Part shown: positions 36,501 through 45,600 of the stretch, piece by piece | Position numbering within the stretch: the stretch's first letter is position 1 | Layout: each line of letters begins with the position of its first letter | Origin: Hoylesella timonensis 4401737 = DSM 22865 = JCM 15640 | GTDB taxonomy: Bacteria; Bacteroidota; Bacteroidia; Bacteroidales; Bacteroidaceae | Length of the DNA: 64,000 nucleotides | Direction: 5' to 3' | Assembly (NCBI RefSeq): GCF_000455445.1 | Contig: NZ_HG417094.1 | Span: 12,834-76,833 of the forward strand | Translations under genes and position numbers: made by a program | The notes under the pieces: model-generated | Seen by the model: only the letters and a program-made list of their open reading frames with translations | The model's database searches: none | Told to the model about the DNA's origin: nothing

Positions 36501-36978
36501 CACGAAGTGAAGACGTGTTCAACGAGAAATGACCGTCAATATCAGTTATTGCCTTATTGTCAGTCCCCTGTTCCACAACAGTAGCTCCAATAATAGGATC
36601 TCCAGTCTGGTCCACGATCACTCCTTTAACTTGGTACACCGTCTGCTGGGGTGTATTGTTAGACAGGTTATGAACCGTTTGACTTTCTACTATTGCTATA
36701 TGCCGATCAATAATCTTATAGGTTAGGCTTTGTCCCCTAAGCATCTCTTCAAGCAATGCTGACAAGGTCAGGCTTTTACTACTAATCTTAATTGTCCGAT
36801 GAAGGTCCAAAGTCTCTTGCGAGAAATCTACAGACATCTTAGTTTGTTTCTCGATAGCTTTTACAAGCTTGGACACAGTAGCCTTGTTTTGTTGAAGATG
36901 GATGATTTGGCTTTGACCAAATGCACCTATCGACATTGACAGACACAAGACTAATACTGCTGTCGTCTTTTTGTACAT
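33538..36978 (-). CDS. SusC-family TonB-dependent transporter with STN signalling domain
   Basis: The start at ATG 36978 gives a clean signal peptide (MYKKTTAVLVLCLSMSIGAFGQ); ATG 36990 is possible. The 1146-residue product has an STN domain (about 45-105, TVSKLVKAIEKQTKMSV) and a carboxypeptidase-like domain (GVIVDQTGDPIIGATV). A plug (LVLIDGIEGN, SVLKDAAASSIYGSRAAFGVV) and a barrel follow. The STN domain passes ligand occupancy to the adjacent FecR protein, as in TonB-dependent transducers. The FecR gene lies 113 bases upstream on the same strand. Confidence 0.95.
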   Translation of the reverse strand: MYKKTTAVLVLCLSMSIGAFGQSQIIHLQQNKATVSKLVKAIEKQTKMSVDFSQETLDLHRTIKISSKSLTLSALLEEMLRGQSLTYKIIDRHIAIVESQTVHNLSNNTPQQTVYQVKGVIVDQTGDPIIGATVVEQGTDNKAITDIDGHFSLNTSSLRVMLNVSYIGYETSQVKAQSGQPLTVRMHENAQALSEVVVVGFGTQRKSNITDAITTVDTKMLADRPVTNLSQSLQGTVPGLNMSVGGFGGQLGQSMGISIRGTGTISTGSKAATLVLIDGIEGNMDDVNPSDIESISVLKDAAASSIYGSRAAFGVVLITTKSGRADRTNVSYTSNVRYYGPGNLPDPMDAWEFANYFNEGSVNGGGSPIFNDDTLDRIQKYMRGEIKTSTIPNSNGNWQFHEKANDNVNWWDKQFKWSWAQEHNLNINGGNSKNRYYLSANYLGQDGNLRYGKDKFKRLTTNFKYNAAPYEWLEVQVNARYIYKQLDNPLYTVLNGLLYHDISRMWPMMPFKDPNGYYMRNGKLNQLTNGSRSESSTNDAYFQGQLVFHPLKNWNITANIGLRTVNQFDKQNLNKVYEHNVNGDPLPLGYGSSYATGQTGAMQYWLRSSMVTANLYTDYSFDINSHKFKLMAGLNTEKFNNRDVDLQRMDLITELVPEIGAATGVDKIRDASAYSWATAGFFGRLNYDYENRYFFTSNIRYDGSSRFLSKDRWGLFGSVSVGWNIAGEKFFKVDDRIISLLKPRISWGTLGNQNTNSYYPFYLLQQITVNGGSWLMNGKKPTVALAPSTVSTSLTWETVRSVNVGFDVSMLRNRLNVNFDYYNRKTSNMVGPAGEIASAFGTKLPNSNNTDLHTRGWEIAMAWQDYIGEVRYNIGLNLSDARTFIDRYPNASKSLTTYYEGQELGEIWGYVTHGIAKSQDEMDAWIKDNKPSWGSGWTEGDIMYEDLDGDHIVNQGANTLADSGDRRIIGNSTPRYHFGVNMGLSWKGFDFSMFWQGVAKRDLWLSGNMFWGLNGGEWQSTGLKEQLDYYRPANTTSVFGPNTDAYFPRVYMNSDKNQYVQTRYLRNGAYARLKNIQLGYSLPKQLVDKAHLQKVYLYVSAENLFTIKSLPKAFDPETAYSNYTDSNTGKTYPLQKTVSFGLNVSF

Positions 36979-37091
36979 ACTGATTTTCATTGTTTTGTTA
37001 GGTTAATTTAGATATTATAATTATTGTAACTGCAAATTCGGTATCACGTACACAGGTCTGAAGCGTTTGGTATCTCAGGACAGACCAGCAT

Positions 37092-37979
37092 TCATCGCTT
37101 GGAGATGAATATGCTGTCACCATCTTTAGTATAAGTCATATCTCCTGATACGAAAGTCAACACATTCATAATACGTTCTATGGTTTCGCCTTTCTTGAAA
37201 TTCATCGTATAGCATCTTTTCGAATCGACATCCTTTGCTATGCTGATAGTAACACGATAACGCCGTTCTATCGACTTCAGGATTTTCTCCAGAGGCTCCT
37301 GTGTGAAATTCAATCCGCCTTTTACCCACGAGTTATATGCCATTGCATCTACCATTTGTTTGTGCATTGTTCCAGCTGTTCTGCTGTATACCAGCTGTTC
37401 ATTAGGACTAAGCGTCATTGTTTGGATACTATCGGAGACATTGACAGATCCTTCCTCAAGTGTTACCACAACCTGCTCTTCATCACTATATGAGTTGACA
37501 GAAAAGTGTGTTCCTAATACTCGAACCTTCACATTTCCCAAATGGACAACAAAGGGGTGACTGGCATCCTTGGAAACTTCAAAATGACAGCTGCCATTTA
37601 CAAACACGCTCCGCTCCTTGGCATGCGAACTGAAACTGTGTGGATAGACAATTGTCGTCCCCGAATTGACTACAACCTTTGTATTATCAGATAACACAAG
37701 ACTGTCTATACATCCTTTTGGCACATAGTATTCTGCCAATTGCATGTCGTTCGCATAATAGCTTGCCGAGAAAAGCCAAACCAAAATAGCAGACAGCAGT
37801 GGAAGCATAAAAATAGCAGCATATCTCAAAATGGTAGACACTCTACTCCTACGTCTTACCGACTGGCTGTAAATGGTTCGGTTTTGCCGAAAAATATCGA
37901 GTGCTTGATGCAATTCTCCTTCTGGCATTTTATTTACATCTTCTTCCCATAATGTCTGTAAATATTTGTCAATCTTCAT
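37092..37979 (-). CDS. FecR-family anti-sigma regulator
   Basis: The 295-residue protein has a short cytoplasmic N-terminus (MKIDKYLQTLWEEDVNKMPEG) and one transmembrane helix (about 50-72, YAAIFMLPLLSAILVWLF). A periplasmic FecR domain follows, with VYPHSFSSHAKERSVFVNG, CHFEVSKDASHPFVVHLG and VRVLGTHFSVNSY. The C-terminal domain (KGGLNFTQEPLEKILKSIERRY) contacts the STN domain in known FecR systems. It probably controls the ECF sigma at 39492, with the GH29 gene lying between them. Confidence 0.93.
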   Translation of the reverse strand: MKIDKYLQTLWEEDVNKMPEGELHQALDIFRQNRTIYSQSVRRRSRVSTILRYAAIFMLPLLSAILVWLFSASYYANDMQLAEYYVPKGCIDSLVLSDNTKVVVNSGTTIVYPHSFSSHAKERSVFVNGSCHFEVSKDASHPFVVHLGNVKVRVLGTHFSVNSYSDEEQVVVTLEEGSVNVSDSIQTMTLSPNEQLVYSRTAGTMHKQMVDAMAYNSWVKGGLNFTQEPLEKILKSIERRYRVTISIAKDVDSKRCYTMNFKKGETIERIMNVLTFVSGDMTYTKDGDSIFISKR

Positions 37980-38029
37980 ATCGTACTTATTTTCTTGTAT
38001 TCCCTTTATTTTTATGCCTTTAATAAACT

Positions 38030-39424
38030 TTAATATCTATGAGCAGAAAAGGCTGATATGTATGGTTTGCCTTCCGACATCTTTATATATAGCCGCAATG
38101 CCGATACATTCTGAGGCTCCCATGTATCTATCTTCTTGTGACCTATACATGTACCAGAAGATAGAATTCGCCATTTTCCGTTTACTTTTCCTTGTACTTG
38201 GTAGCTTCGCACTCGCTCTCCTTTTGTTATGTCCTCCGAGATGACGGCCGCATTGACCGTGACCGCAGGCTTGAAATTCAAACTAAACACGTTTCCAACA
38301 CCTGAAACTGATGCTAAAGGAATACCGTATCGCCGTTTGATTTCATCGCCAAACTCTTTCAACCGCTTTACATCTTCATCAGGAACAAGACCACGATTGT
38401 CGGGTGCTACTCCTATGATTAAGGTTGAGTTATGCCCAACAGAGTTCTCATACATCTTCATCAAATTGTCTAAAGGGTAGATGTGTTCTTCGTCATGGGG
38501 TTCCCAAAACCATTCATGTCTCCCTTTGTAACCTCGCAAAGGACTGTCAGACATGGCAGGCATATAATATGTCCCATTGGCATCACCGTACTTGAGCAGC
38601 CGGTTATCGCATTTGAACACTATTGCCTGATTTTTTGAATGTGAATAGGGGAAAGGGTAAGTACCCCAGCACGGATAAGGAACCATACCCGTCTCAGAGC
38701 CTCCCCAACGAATATCGGCACGCTGACTATTATGATAGAAGATAATGTTCTTTTGATATTTCTCAACAATAGGTAAGATATCTGGACCTCCCAACTCGGG
38801 TCCATGTCCACCTCCGTCATACCAAACAATGGCTAAGTCACCATAGCGCGACATCAATTCTTTTGTCATACCTTCGCACATGTGGTTATAAAAAACTTGA
38901 CGGTTCGCCTGAAACTGGCTGCCGTCCTTTGGCATCATAAAGTCATGAACACCCAAAAAGGAATTCCAACGTATGCCGATATAAACACCAGGTAGGACAC
39001 CATACTTGCGACACGAGCGAACGAAGTCGCGCACTATGTCACCTTTACCATTGCACCATTTCAAAACTTTCATACAGTAAGGATTCGCATCCGACTGATA
39101 TATGGCGAAACCCGTCTCGTGTGTTGCTGTAATAATAGCTATTTTAGCCCCCATAGCTTTGACCGATCGTATCCATTGGTCGGTGTCTAACTGGTTTGGA
39201 TTAAAAATATTGACATCTTGGATTGGCGTGATTCTATTCAAGGTCTGGTTGTATGCCACACTATCAAAAACATGCAAGTCATAGTGAAAGATAGCGGCAA
39301 GCTCAGCATTCTGCCAAACCAATTGCGCTTGATGGGGTACAGGCACAAGTAATCTGTCTTTAGGGTTTGTGCCAAAAACAGGTAGGTTTATCAACAAACC
39401 GAGCAATAGATATAGAACTCTCAT
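38030..39424 (-). CDS. Alpha-L-fucosidase, glycoside hydrolase family 29
   Basis: The 464-residue protein has a signal peptide (MRVLYLLLGLLINLPVFG). The GH29 barrel shows FHYDLHVFDSV and ITATHETGFAIYQS. The nucleophile segment LAIVWYDGGG contains Asp203. A C-terminal beta-rich region (about 350-464) probably includes a discoidin-like module. It removes alpha-fucose from mucin or N-glycans. Unusually, it lies between the ECF sigma gene (39492) and the FecR gene (37092), which are normally adjacent. It has 67 bases to the sigma gene and 50 to FecR. Confidence 0.9.
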   Translation of the reverse strand: MRVLYLLLGLLINLPVFGTNPKDRLLVPVPHQAQLVWQNAELAAIFHYDLHVFDSVAYNQTLNRITPIQDVNIFNPNQLDTDQWIRSVKAMGAKIAIITATHETGFAIYQSDANPYCMKVLKWCNGKGDIVRDFVRSCRKYGVLPGVYIGIRWNSFLGVHDFMMPKDGSQFQANRQVFYNHMCEGMTKELMSRYGDLAIVWYDGGGHGPELGGPDILPIVEKYQKNIIFYHNSQRADIRWGGSETGMVPYPCWGTYPFPYSHSKNQAIVFKCDNRLLKYGDANGTYYMPAMSDSPLRGYKGRHEWFWEPHDEEHIYPLDNLMKMYENSVGHNSTLIIGVAPDNRGLVPDEDVKRLKEFGDEIKRRYGIPLASVSGVGNVFSLNFKPAVTVNAAVISEDITKGERVRSYQVQGKVNGKWRILSSGTCIGHKKIDTWEPQNVSALRLYIKMSEGKPYISAFSAHRY

Positions 39425-39491
39425 ATCATCGAATCTCCACGAATGGTTTTGATATAAAGAGTCAGAATTTCCTCAACGCACGCAATCAGAT

Positions 39492-40067
39492 TTAGTTAAG
39501 ATACGTTAATAATATAAATAGATAGAATATTTCTCGCAAATATGCAATTCCCAACGATATGTGTTTCTCAACGGTTCGCTTACTAACTCCTAATTTTTCG
39601 GCTATCTCTGCGTTGCTCATTCCTTCCACACGGCTCATAAGAAAGACTTTTCTTCGTTGTTCAGGCATCTTCTGGACTTCTTGCATCAGGAGTTTGTAAA
39701 GCTCCTCGTAACACAACCGTACTTCAGGATTCTCCATGTCATTGCTTTCTGGAATTATTCTTGCTGTTTCATTATATGTAAACGAATCTTTCAGACAGCG
39801 AAGGGCAGCATTGCGTGCGGATACAAAAAGGTAGTTGTCAATGTTCTTAATTCCAAGAAAGTGCGTACGATTAATCCATAATTGCATGAAAAGGTCTTGT
39901 ACGATGTCTTCTGCAACACTCTTGTCATGGTTGAAATGCATAACAAACTGCAGAACCTTGGGATAATATTTCACAAATAGTTCATCAAACGCCTTTTCAT
40001 CACCAATAGAAAGAGATAATAAGAAATGGCGATTGTTTGTAATATCAAAGGGGTTAGATGATTGCAT
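39492..40067 (-). CDS. ECF sigma factor of the fucosidase/sulfatase locus
   Basis: The 191-residue protein has sigma region 2 (DELFVKYYPKVLQFV, then VAEDIVQDLFMQLWIN) and region 4 (MPEQRRKVFLMSRVEGMSNAEIAEKLGVSKRTVEKHI). The last residues (IFYLFILLTYLN) are strongly hydrophobic, an extension seen in some Bacteroidetes ECF factors. It starts 20 bases after the stop of a second ECF sigma gene on the same strand. It probably activates the SusC/SusD genes downstream through release by FecR. Confidence 0.93.
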   Translation of the reverse strand: MQSSNPFDITNNRHFLLSLSIGDEKAFDELFVKYYPKVLQFVMHFNHDKSVAEDIVQDLFMQLWINRTHFLGIKNIDNYLFVSARNAALRCLKDSFTYNETARIIPESNDMENPEVRLCYEELYKLLMQEVQKMPEQRRKVFLMSRVEGMSNAEIAEKLGVSKRTVEKHISLGIAYLREIFYLFILLTYLN

Positions 40068-40087
40068 TGAATGAAAACGTTTTTATT

Positions 40088-40708
40088 CTATTGAATTCCA
40101 AATTGCAACGCCACGAAGAATAGCATCAACGAGATATCTTGGTGCTTTTTGGCAAATGCTTTGAGCATGGTTAAGGCTTTGGAAATGTGATATTCCACCG
40201 TCTTAATCGATATGTTAAGTCTTTCGGCAATCTCTCGGTTCTTCAGTCCTTCTTGGCGACTCAAATAAAAAATTTGTTTCGACTGATGCGGTAAGGAGTT
40301 TAATATTTGATCAATTTCATCAAGTAGTTCCTGATAAACCAACTCCTCTTCAGGATTATGATGAAAGAACAAACTATAAAGAGATTCTGATTCTTGTTGG
40401 GTAGGTAAGTCATCTATAGACCGTTGGTTTCTAATCAGTTGCTGTCGAATAAAGTTTAAGCACGCATTGCGTACCATGGTGTAAAGAAGTGAGGAGATAG
40501 AAATAGGTTTCAATTGCTCTCTGTTTAACCAAAGTTTGGTGAAGCAGTCTTGCAAAATGTCATTTAAGTCTTCCTCGGTAGGGATGTATCGTGTAGCGTA
40601 CGCCTTAAGCATGGGATAGTAAGTCTTAAAGACATATTCATACGCTTCTGCCTTTCCTGACTTAATATCCTCAAATAATTGGGCGGAATCCTTTGAGTAG
40701 GTTTTCAT
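40088..40708 (-). CDS. ECF sigma factor, probably serving the GH85 locus
   Basis: The 206-residue protein has region 2 (YVFKTYYPMLKAYA, then LNDILQDCFTKLWLN) and region 4 (LPHQSKQIFYLSRQEGLKNREIAERLNISIKTVEYHI). It ends with a hydrophobic tail (ISLMLFFVALQF). It is only distantly similar to the next sigma gene. Its divergent neighbour across 881 bases is the FecR gene at 41590, which makes that the likely partner. The pairing is inferred from position. Confidence 0.92.
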   Translation of the reverse strand: MKTYSKDSAQLFEDIKSGKAEAYEYVFKTYYPMLKAYATRYIPTEEDLNDILQDCFTKLWLNREQLKPISISSLLYTMVRNACLNFIRQQLIRNQRSIDDLPTQQESESLYSLFFHHNPEEELVYQELLDEIDQILNSLPHQSKQIFYLSRQEGLKNREIAERLNISIKTVEYHISKALTMLKAFAKKHQDISLMLFFVALQFGIQ

Positions 40709-41589
40709 AATACGCTGATGTATTCGGCAAAGATAGGTATTATCGTCCTAATTTACAAGAGAATGCTTTAATAATTCCACTTCATCGCACGCCTCTTTTA
40801 TGAAACAGAAACCACCAACTAAGTGTTTCATTTACTTTCAATGGGTTGTTGAAACAAAAGCTAATGGTTGATTTTGTCAACAAACAATCTATTGATATAA
40901 AAGAGCCATGTTTTTAATGATTATTTGGCGAATGTACTCGTTGCTTTTGTCCTATTATTTTACCAAAAATCGACCATTCAAAATCTTCAAAATAGAAAAA
41001 ATGAATAGGCAAGCGGTATGCAAAAATACGCTGATTTGAGCAAAATAAACGTCTTTTTAAGTTAGAACATCGACTTAACACGCTTGGAAACACGCTTTAG
41101 CGGTGTTATTCACATACAGTAGCAGCATTAAAGCATGCAAATAGTGAGCTTATCTCAATGGGTTAGTCGCCAAGAAAGGGTGAAAAATGGAATGAAAAGA
41201 TGCGGACTAAACGTAATATGTTCAATAACAATGAATTACAAACCTCGCTCATTTTCAGCGTATTTGCAACCAACTTTGCTGTTGGTTGTAAATACGCGAG
41301 TTATGAGAGGCTCTTTGTAAAGAAAATTCAGCATTTATTTTCCTTCCATGCTAAGGGCTGAAAGATCAAAAGATCTCCACCAACTTGACCTTCGTGAGGG
41401 GGTTCTTTGCTTATTTCTTCAGCGTGTTTACGTTCTTTCAGATAAAGTTTCATCGCAACAATTTTGTTCCTTTCGTGCTTTTTGTTGTCAAAATAGCAGT
41501 CTTCAATGAATGAATTTTAACTTTATTCATATTTTTGTTAGGGTAAAACTGTTCTTGCGTGTTATATATACAGAGTCCTTGAATTAAAT
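40709..41589. other. Long divergent intergenic region between ECF sigma and FecR genes
   Basis: The region has no convincing gene; a 61-codon frame at 41135-41320 is not conserved in the second copy of the repeat. It contains the first 400-bp repeat (40939-41338). TATTTTTG at 41530-41537 fits the -7 consensus but has no clear TTTG partner. An ECF-type promoter for the FecR gene probably lies in the last 150 bases. Confidence 0.6.
40939..41338 (+). repeat. 400-bp non-coding repeat, copy A
   Basis: This block aligns without gaps with 58540-58939 at a constant offset of 17601 bases; I count about 65 differences by eye, near 84% identity. Near its right end lies a hairpin, GCGTATTTGCAACCAAC (41258-41274) against 41281-41297, with a 6-base loop and one G-T pair. 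Confidence 0.88.
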
Positions 41590-42573
41590 ATGGAAAATAT
41601 AAACAATCAATTGTCAAATTTGGCTTTTCGCTTTTTCGAAGGTACGCTCACCAACGAAGAAGAGAGGGAATTATTCGCTCTTCTTGATGGAAATGCTGCA
41701 CAGCAACAGGCGTTTTACGAATTGGAGCAAAAGTGGAATGACAAACATACCCCTTCTTTAGAAACAGATATGCAGTGGCATCAGTTTTGGAACGGAATAG
41801 AGAAGTGCAAAACTCTAAAGCCAAAGAGAGCTATCATCTCACTGCGATACAAACTTGCTGCAGCTGCTGTCCTTTTGGTGTTGGTTGCTTCATTGTGTAC
41901 CTATTTATTAATGGGGCTCAATAAAAATAGCAATGCCTATTATACTTGTATTGCCCCGCTCGGTGGAAAAGCCGAAGTGGTGTTGCCAGACGGCTCGCAT
42001 GTCTGGCTGAATGCAGGTTCGCAATTGCGTTATCCAGCTTCTTTTGATACCAATAATCGTGAAGTACAACTCACAGGCGAGGGCTATTTTGAGGTTGCTC
42101 ATTGCAAACATGCCATGTTCACCGTGAACACGAAGTGGTATGATGTAAAAGTGCATGGAACCAAGTTTAATGTGACAGCTTACGCAGATGATCCAGATGT
42201 GACGACCACATTGTTAGAAGGAAGCGTTGAGATAAGCAACTCTAAACATAACCTCATGATGATACCCGGAGATAAAGTCGTCTTTGATAAATCTTCAGGA
42301 GTGTTGCAAAAGACAAAAACGTCTGTAAGGTCGAATGCATGGGTACAGGGAAACACAGAATTTGAAAGTATTACGTTGGCAGATTTGGCTAAAATACTGT
42401 CACGGAGATTTAATGTAAATATCAGGATACAAAGCCCTCAACTGAAAAACGAAAAGTTTGCCATTGTATTAAACAATGGTGAAAACTTGGATGGTATTCT
42501 ACAAGGATTAGAAAAAACCATCCCCATTAAGGTGGTTCAAAAGGGGAGAGATGTTGTCATTCAGAGCCTCTAA
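41590..42573 (+). CDS. FecR-family anti-sigma regulator of the GH85 locus
   Basis: The 327-residue protein has a cytoplasmic N-terminus with ENINNQLSNLAFRFFEG and a transmembrane helix (about 88-112, LAAAAVLLVLVASLCTYLLMG). The FecR domain includes GGKAEVVLPDGSHVWLNAGS, REVQLTGEGYFEVAH and VKVHGTKFNVTAYAD. The C-terminal part (WVQGNTEFESITLADLAKIL) matches the STN-interacting domain. It lies 84 bases before the STN-type SusC gene. It would hold the ECF sigma encoded at 40088. Confidence 0.94.
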   Translation: MENINNQLSNLAFRFFEGTLTNEEERELFALLDGNAAQQQAFYELEQKWNDKHTPSLETDMQWHQFWNGIEKCKTLKPKRAIISLRYKLAAAAVLLVLVASLCTYLLMGLNKNSNAYYTCIAPLGGKAEVVLPDGSHVWLNAGSQLRYPASFDTNNREVQLTGEGYFEVAHCKHAMFTVNTKWYDVKVHGTKFNVTAYADDPDVTTTLLEGSVEISNSKHNLMMIPGDKVVFDKSSGVLQKTKTSVRSNAWVQGNTEFESITLADLAKILSRRFNVNIRIQSPQLKNEKFAIVLNNGENLDGILQGLEKTIPIKVVQKGRDVVIQSL

Positions 42574-42657
42574 TCTTCATTACATCGTTGCCTAATCAAA
42601 TTAATAACCAAATAAATTAACTCTAACTAAAAGAATAAAAAAAAACAGTAAGAAACC

Positions 42658-45600
42658 ATGAGAGAGAAATACTTGTATTATTCAATTCTCGTTGCACTCC
42701 TTCTGTGTCCATTGGGCATCTCTGCTCAAACCGTCACAAAGGTTTTCAACAAAACGCCGCTGAAGACTGTCCTCAAGGAAGTTGAACGGCAAACAAAGAT
42801 GTCTATCATTTACAATGTAAGTGAGGTAAATGGTCAGAAAAAGATTACCGCTACATTTAACAACGAACCTGTGGCAAAAGTGTTAGACAGAGTGCTCGAT
42901 ACATCTTTAGATTACTCTATTGAGAATAAGATGATTACCATTTTTCATCGAAATAAAGCACAAGAGAAAGCAAAAACTACACCACAAAATAGAATCGGGC
43001 AGTCGCGCACAATTCAAGGTACTGTTGTTGATTCCCATGGAGAACCTCTCATTGGGGTGACGGTTCGTATAAAGAACGCACAGACAGGTGTCGTGACAGA
43101 CATCGATGGCAAGTATTCATTGGTGACTAAGGAGACAGCTCCAACGTTGGAATTTTCTTACATCGGTTATACACCTCAAAGTATTGTCGCAAATAGCAAC
43201 AATATTAATGTAAAGCTGAAAGAAGAAAGCAGCATGCTCAACGAGGTGGTGGTGACCGCCATGGGTATTCAACGTAAGGAGAAATCGCTGACTTATGCCA
43301 CACAACAGGTAAAGGCAGAAGACTTGATGCGTGTACAAGACCCCAACGCAGTGAACTCTTTGGAAGGTAAAGTGTCGGGCGTCGTTATCACGCCAAGTGC
43401 CGGTGGTGCCGGTGGTGCGTCAAAGATTATCCTCCGTGGTAACAAGTCGGTGTTGGGAAACAGCTCTCCACTCATTGTATTGGACGGAGTTCCGATGAGC
43501 AACGGTACACGTGGGCAAATCAATGGTTCGAACATCGAGTACGCAGGTGTTTCTGAAGGTGCTGACCCCTTGTCGATGATTAACCCTGACGATATTGAGT
43601 CGATGAACGTACTGAAGGGTGCCAATGCTGCCGCTCTCTACGGTTCGGCTGCCGCTAACGGTGTGGTGATGATTACGACAAAGAAAGGAAAGCAAGGAAA
43701 GCTATCTGTAAGTGTTACTTCTAACATTACTTTCGATACGCCGCTGCTCACACCAGAGATACAAAACGTCTATGGTGCACGCATCAAAGCAGCTGGTGGA
43801 CTTGATATTGGCAGCTGGGGAGACAAGGTGGCTAACCGCCCTGCAGACCAGTTAACCTTGCAATCGTCCTTTGACTCGTCGGCACCTTTTGCTCCTGGTT
43901 TCGTGAATACCGTTCATCTGCGTAATGCAGCCAAGAACGACTTGGACGACTTCTATCGCACGGGTACCACGATCAACAACTCGGTGTCGTTTTCTGGAGG
44001 TACAGAGAAGATACAGAGTTACTTCTCTTTCTCTAACTCGCACGCCAACGGTATGCTGGTTAGCAACTCATACAACCGTAATACGGTGAATTTCCGACAG
44101 TCGTACAACTTCCTCAAACGACTACACATCAATACCGCTATCAACTATATCCAGACCATTACCAACAACCGTCCTGGTGGTGGTACCGTGATGAACCCAG
44201 TGTACCACATGTACACAGCACCACGCAACTTGGACATGGACTACTATCGCAACCATTACTATCGTGAAAATGGTACGTGGATGGCGAAGAACGTTCCTGC
44301 ATACGTACAGCAAAATGGTAGTATTTACGAGCTTACCACTACTGATTTGACATTCAATGGTCCGATGCAAGACTGGGCATACTTGGAGAAGAGCCAAAAC
44401 AACCCTTACTGGCTTACCCGCATGAATAGTACCAAGCAGCGCACCGACCGTGTGTTTGGAACGGTGAGTGGTAAGATTGACATTTATGACGGGTTGGATT
44501 TCCAAGCACGTCTTAGCATTGACCACACCAAGTACGACAACGACGGAAAACGATATGCTACCACCTTCACCCCCGGAGGTATTGAGCCTTATGGTATCTA
44601 TTCAAAGACTTTGGACCGTACTTCGGAAATTTATACCGACTACTTGCTGTCTTACAACAAGACATTTGAAGATACATGGAGTGTATCGGCAACAGCAGGA
44701 TGGGTGGCTCACTTAATCAGAACAAAGTACCAAAATACTTATACCACTGCAACTCCGAAGGATGGCAACAAAATAAGATTCTCTAAACTCGTGAACTATT
44801 TTGAGACCGATGCTGCCACAGCAGGCGAAACACGTGCTTCGGTAAGCACCAATTGGGACAAGGCTGCCCTGTTCACCGCTCAACTCGGTTGGAAAGACAT
44901 GGTGTACTTTGATGCTTCCTATCGTCAGGACTGGTATCGTGCCTTCAGACAGTTCAAAGATCGCGGCACATCTGCGAGCTATGGTTACTTTGGCTTTGGT
45001 GCCAATGCCATCGTTAGCTCTATGGTAAAACTGCCCGAGGTGATTTCTTACTTGAAATATCGTGCTTCTTATTCAGAGGTAGGTAACTCTATTCCTAACA
45101 AAGTGTTAGCAAGATCATCACGTGACACGTTCACTGGAGCCGTTCCACCGTCACCATACTCGTCATTCAAGAATCCTAAACCCGAGAAAACTCGCTCATT
45201 CGAGACTGGTATTGAGTCGTCATGGTTCGGCAGTCGTCTCGACTTCGACTTCACGTTCTATCACGCACTCTCTACCGATCAATATATGGAGGGAGCCAAT
45301 GCTTCTGGAAAAATTGAGCCGATGAACTCTGGAAAGATTAGAAACATGGGTGTGGAGACGACCCTTGGTTATAACTTCCGTTTTGGAAAAGACTGGCGAT
45401 GGAAGACTTCTTACAACCTGTCGTACAACGATAACGAAATTATGGAGACCACCTACAACCCTGATGGCACCGAGAAGTTGGTGTTCCAAGATGTGGCTGA
45501 GGTGCGCGTAAGATATAAGAAAGGTGGCTCGATTGGTGACATGTATGTAACCGATTACAAACGCAATGCCGACGGAACACTCGTTACGACGAAAGACGGA

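Noticed and set aside
37055-37086. GGTCTG/CAGACC stem upstream of the SusC gene
   Set aside because: Only 6 bp with a 20-base loop; too weak to call.
41135-41320. 61-codon frame inside repeat copy A
   Set aside because: The aligned frame in copy B meets a stop after seven codons, so it is not a conserved peptide.
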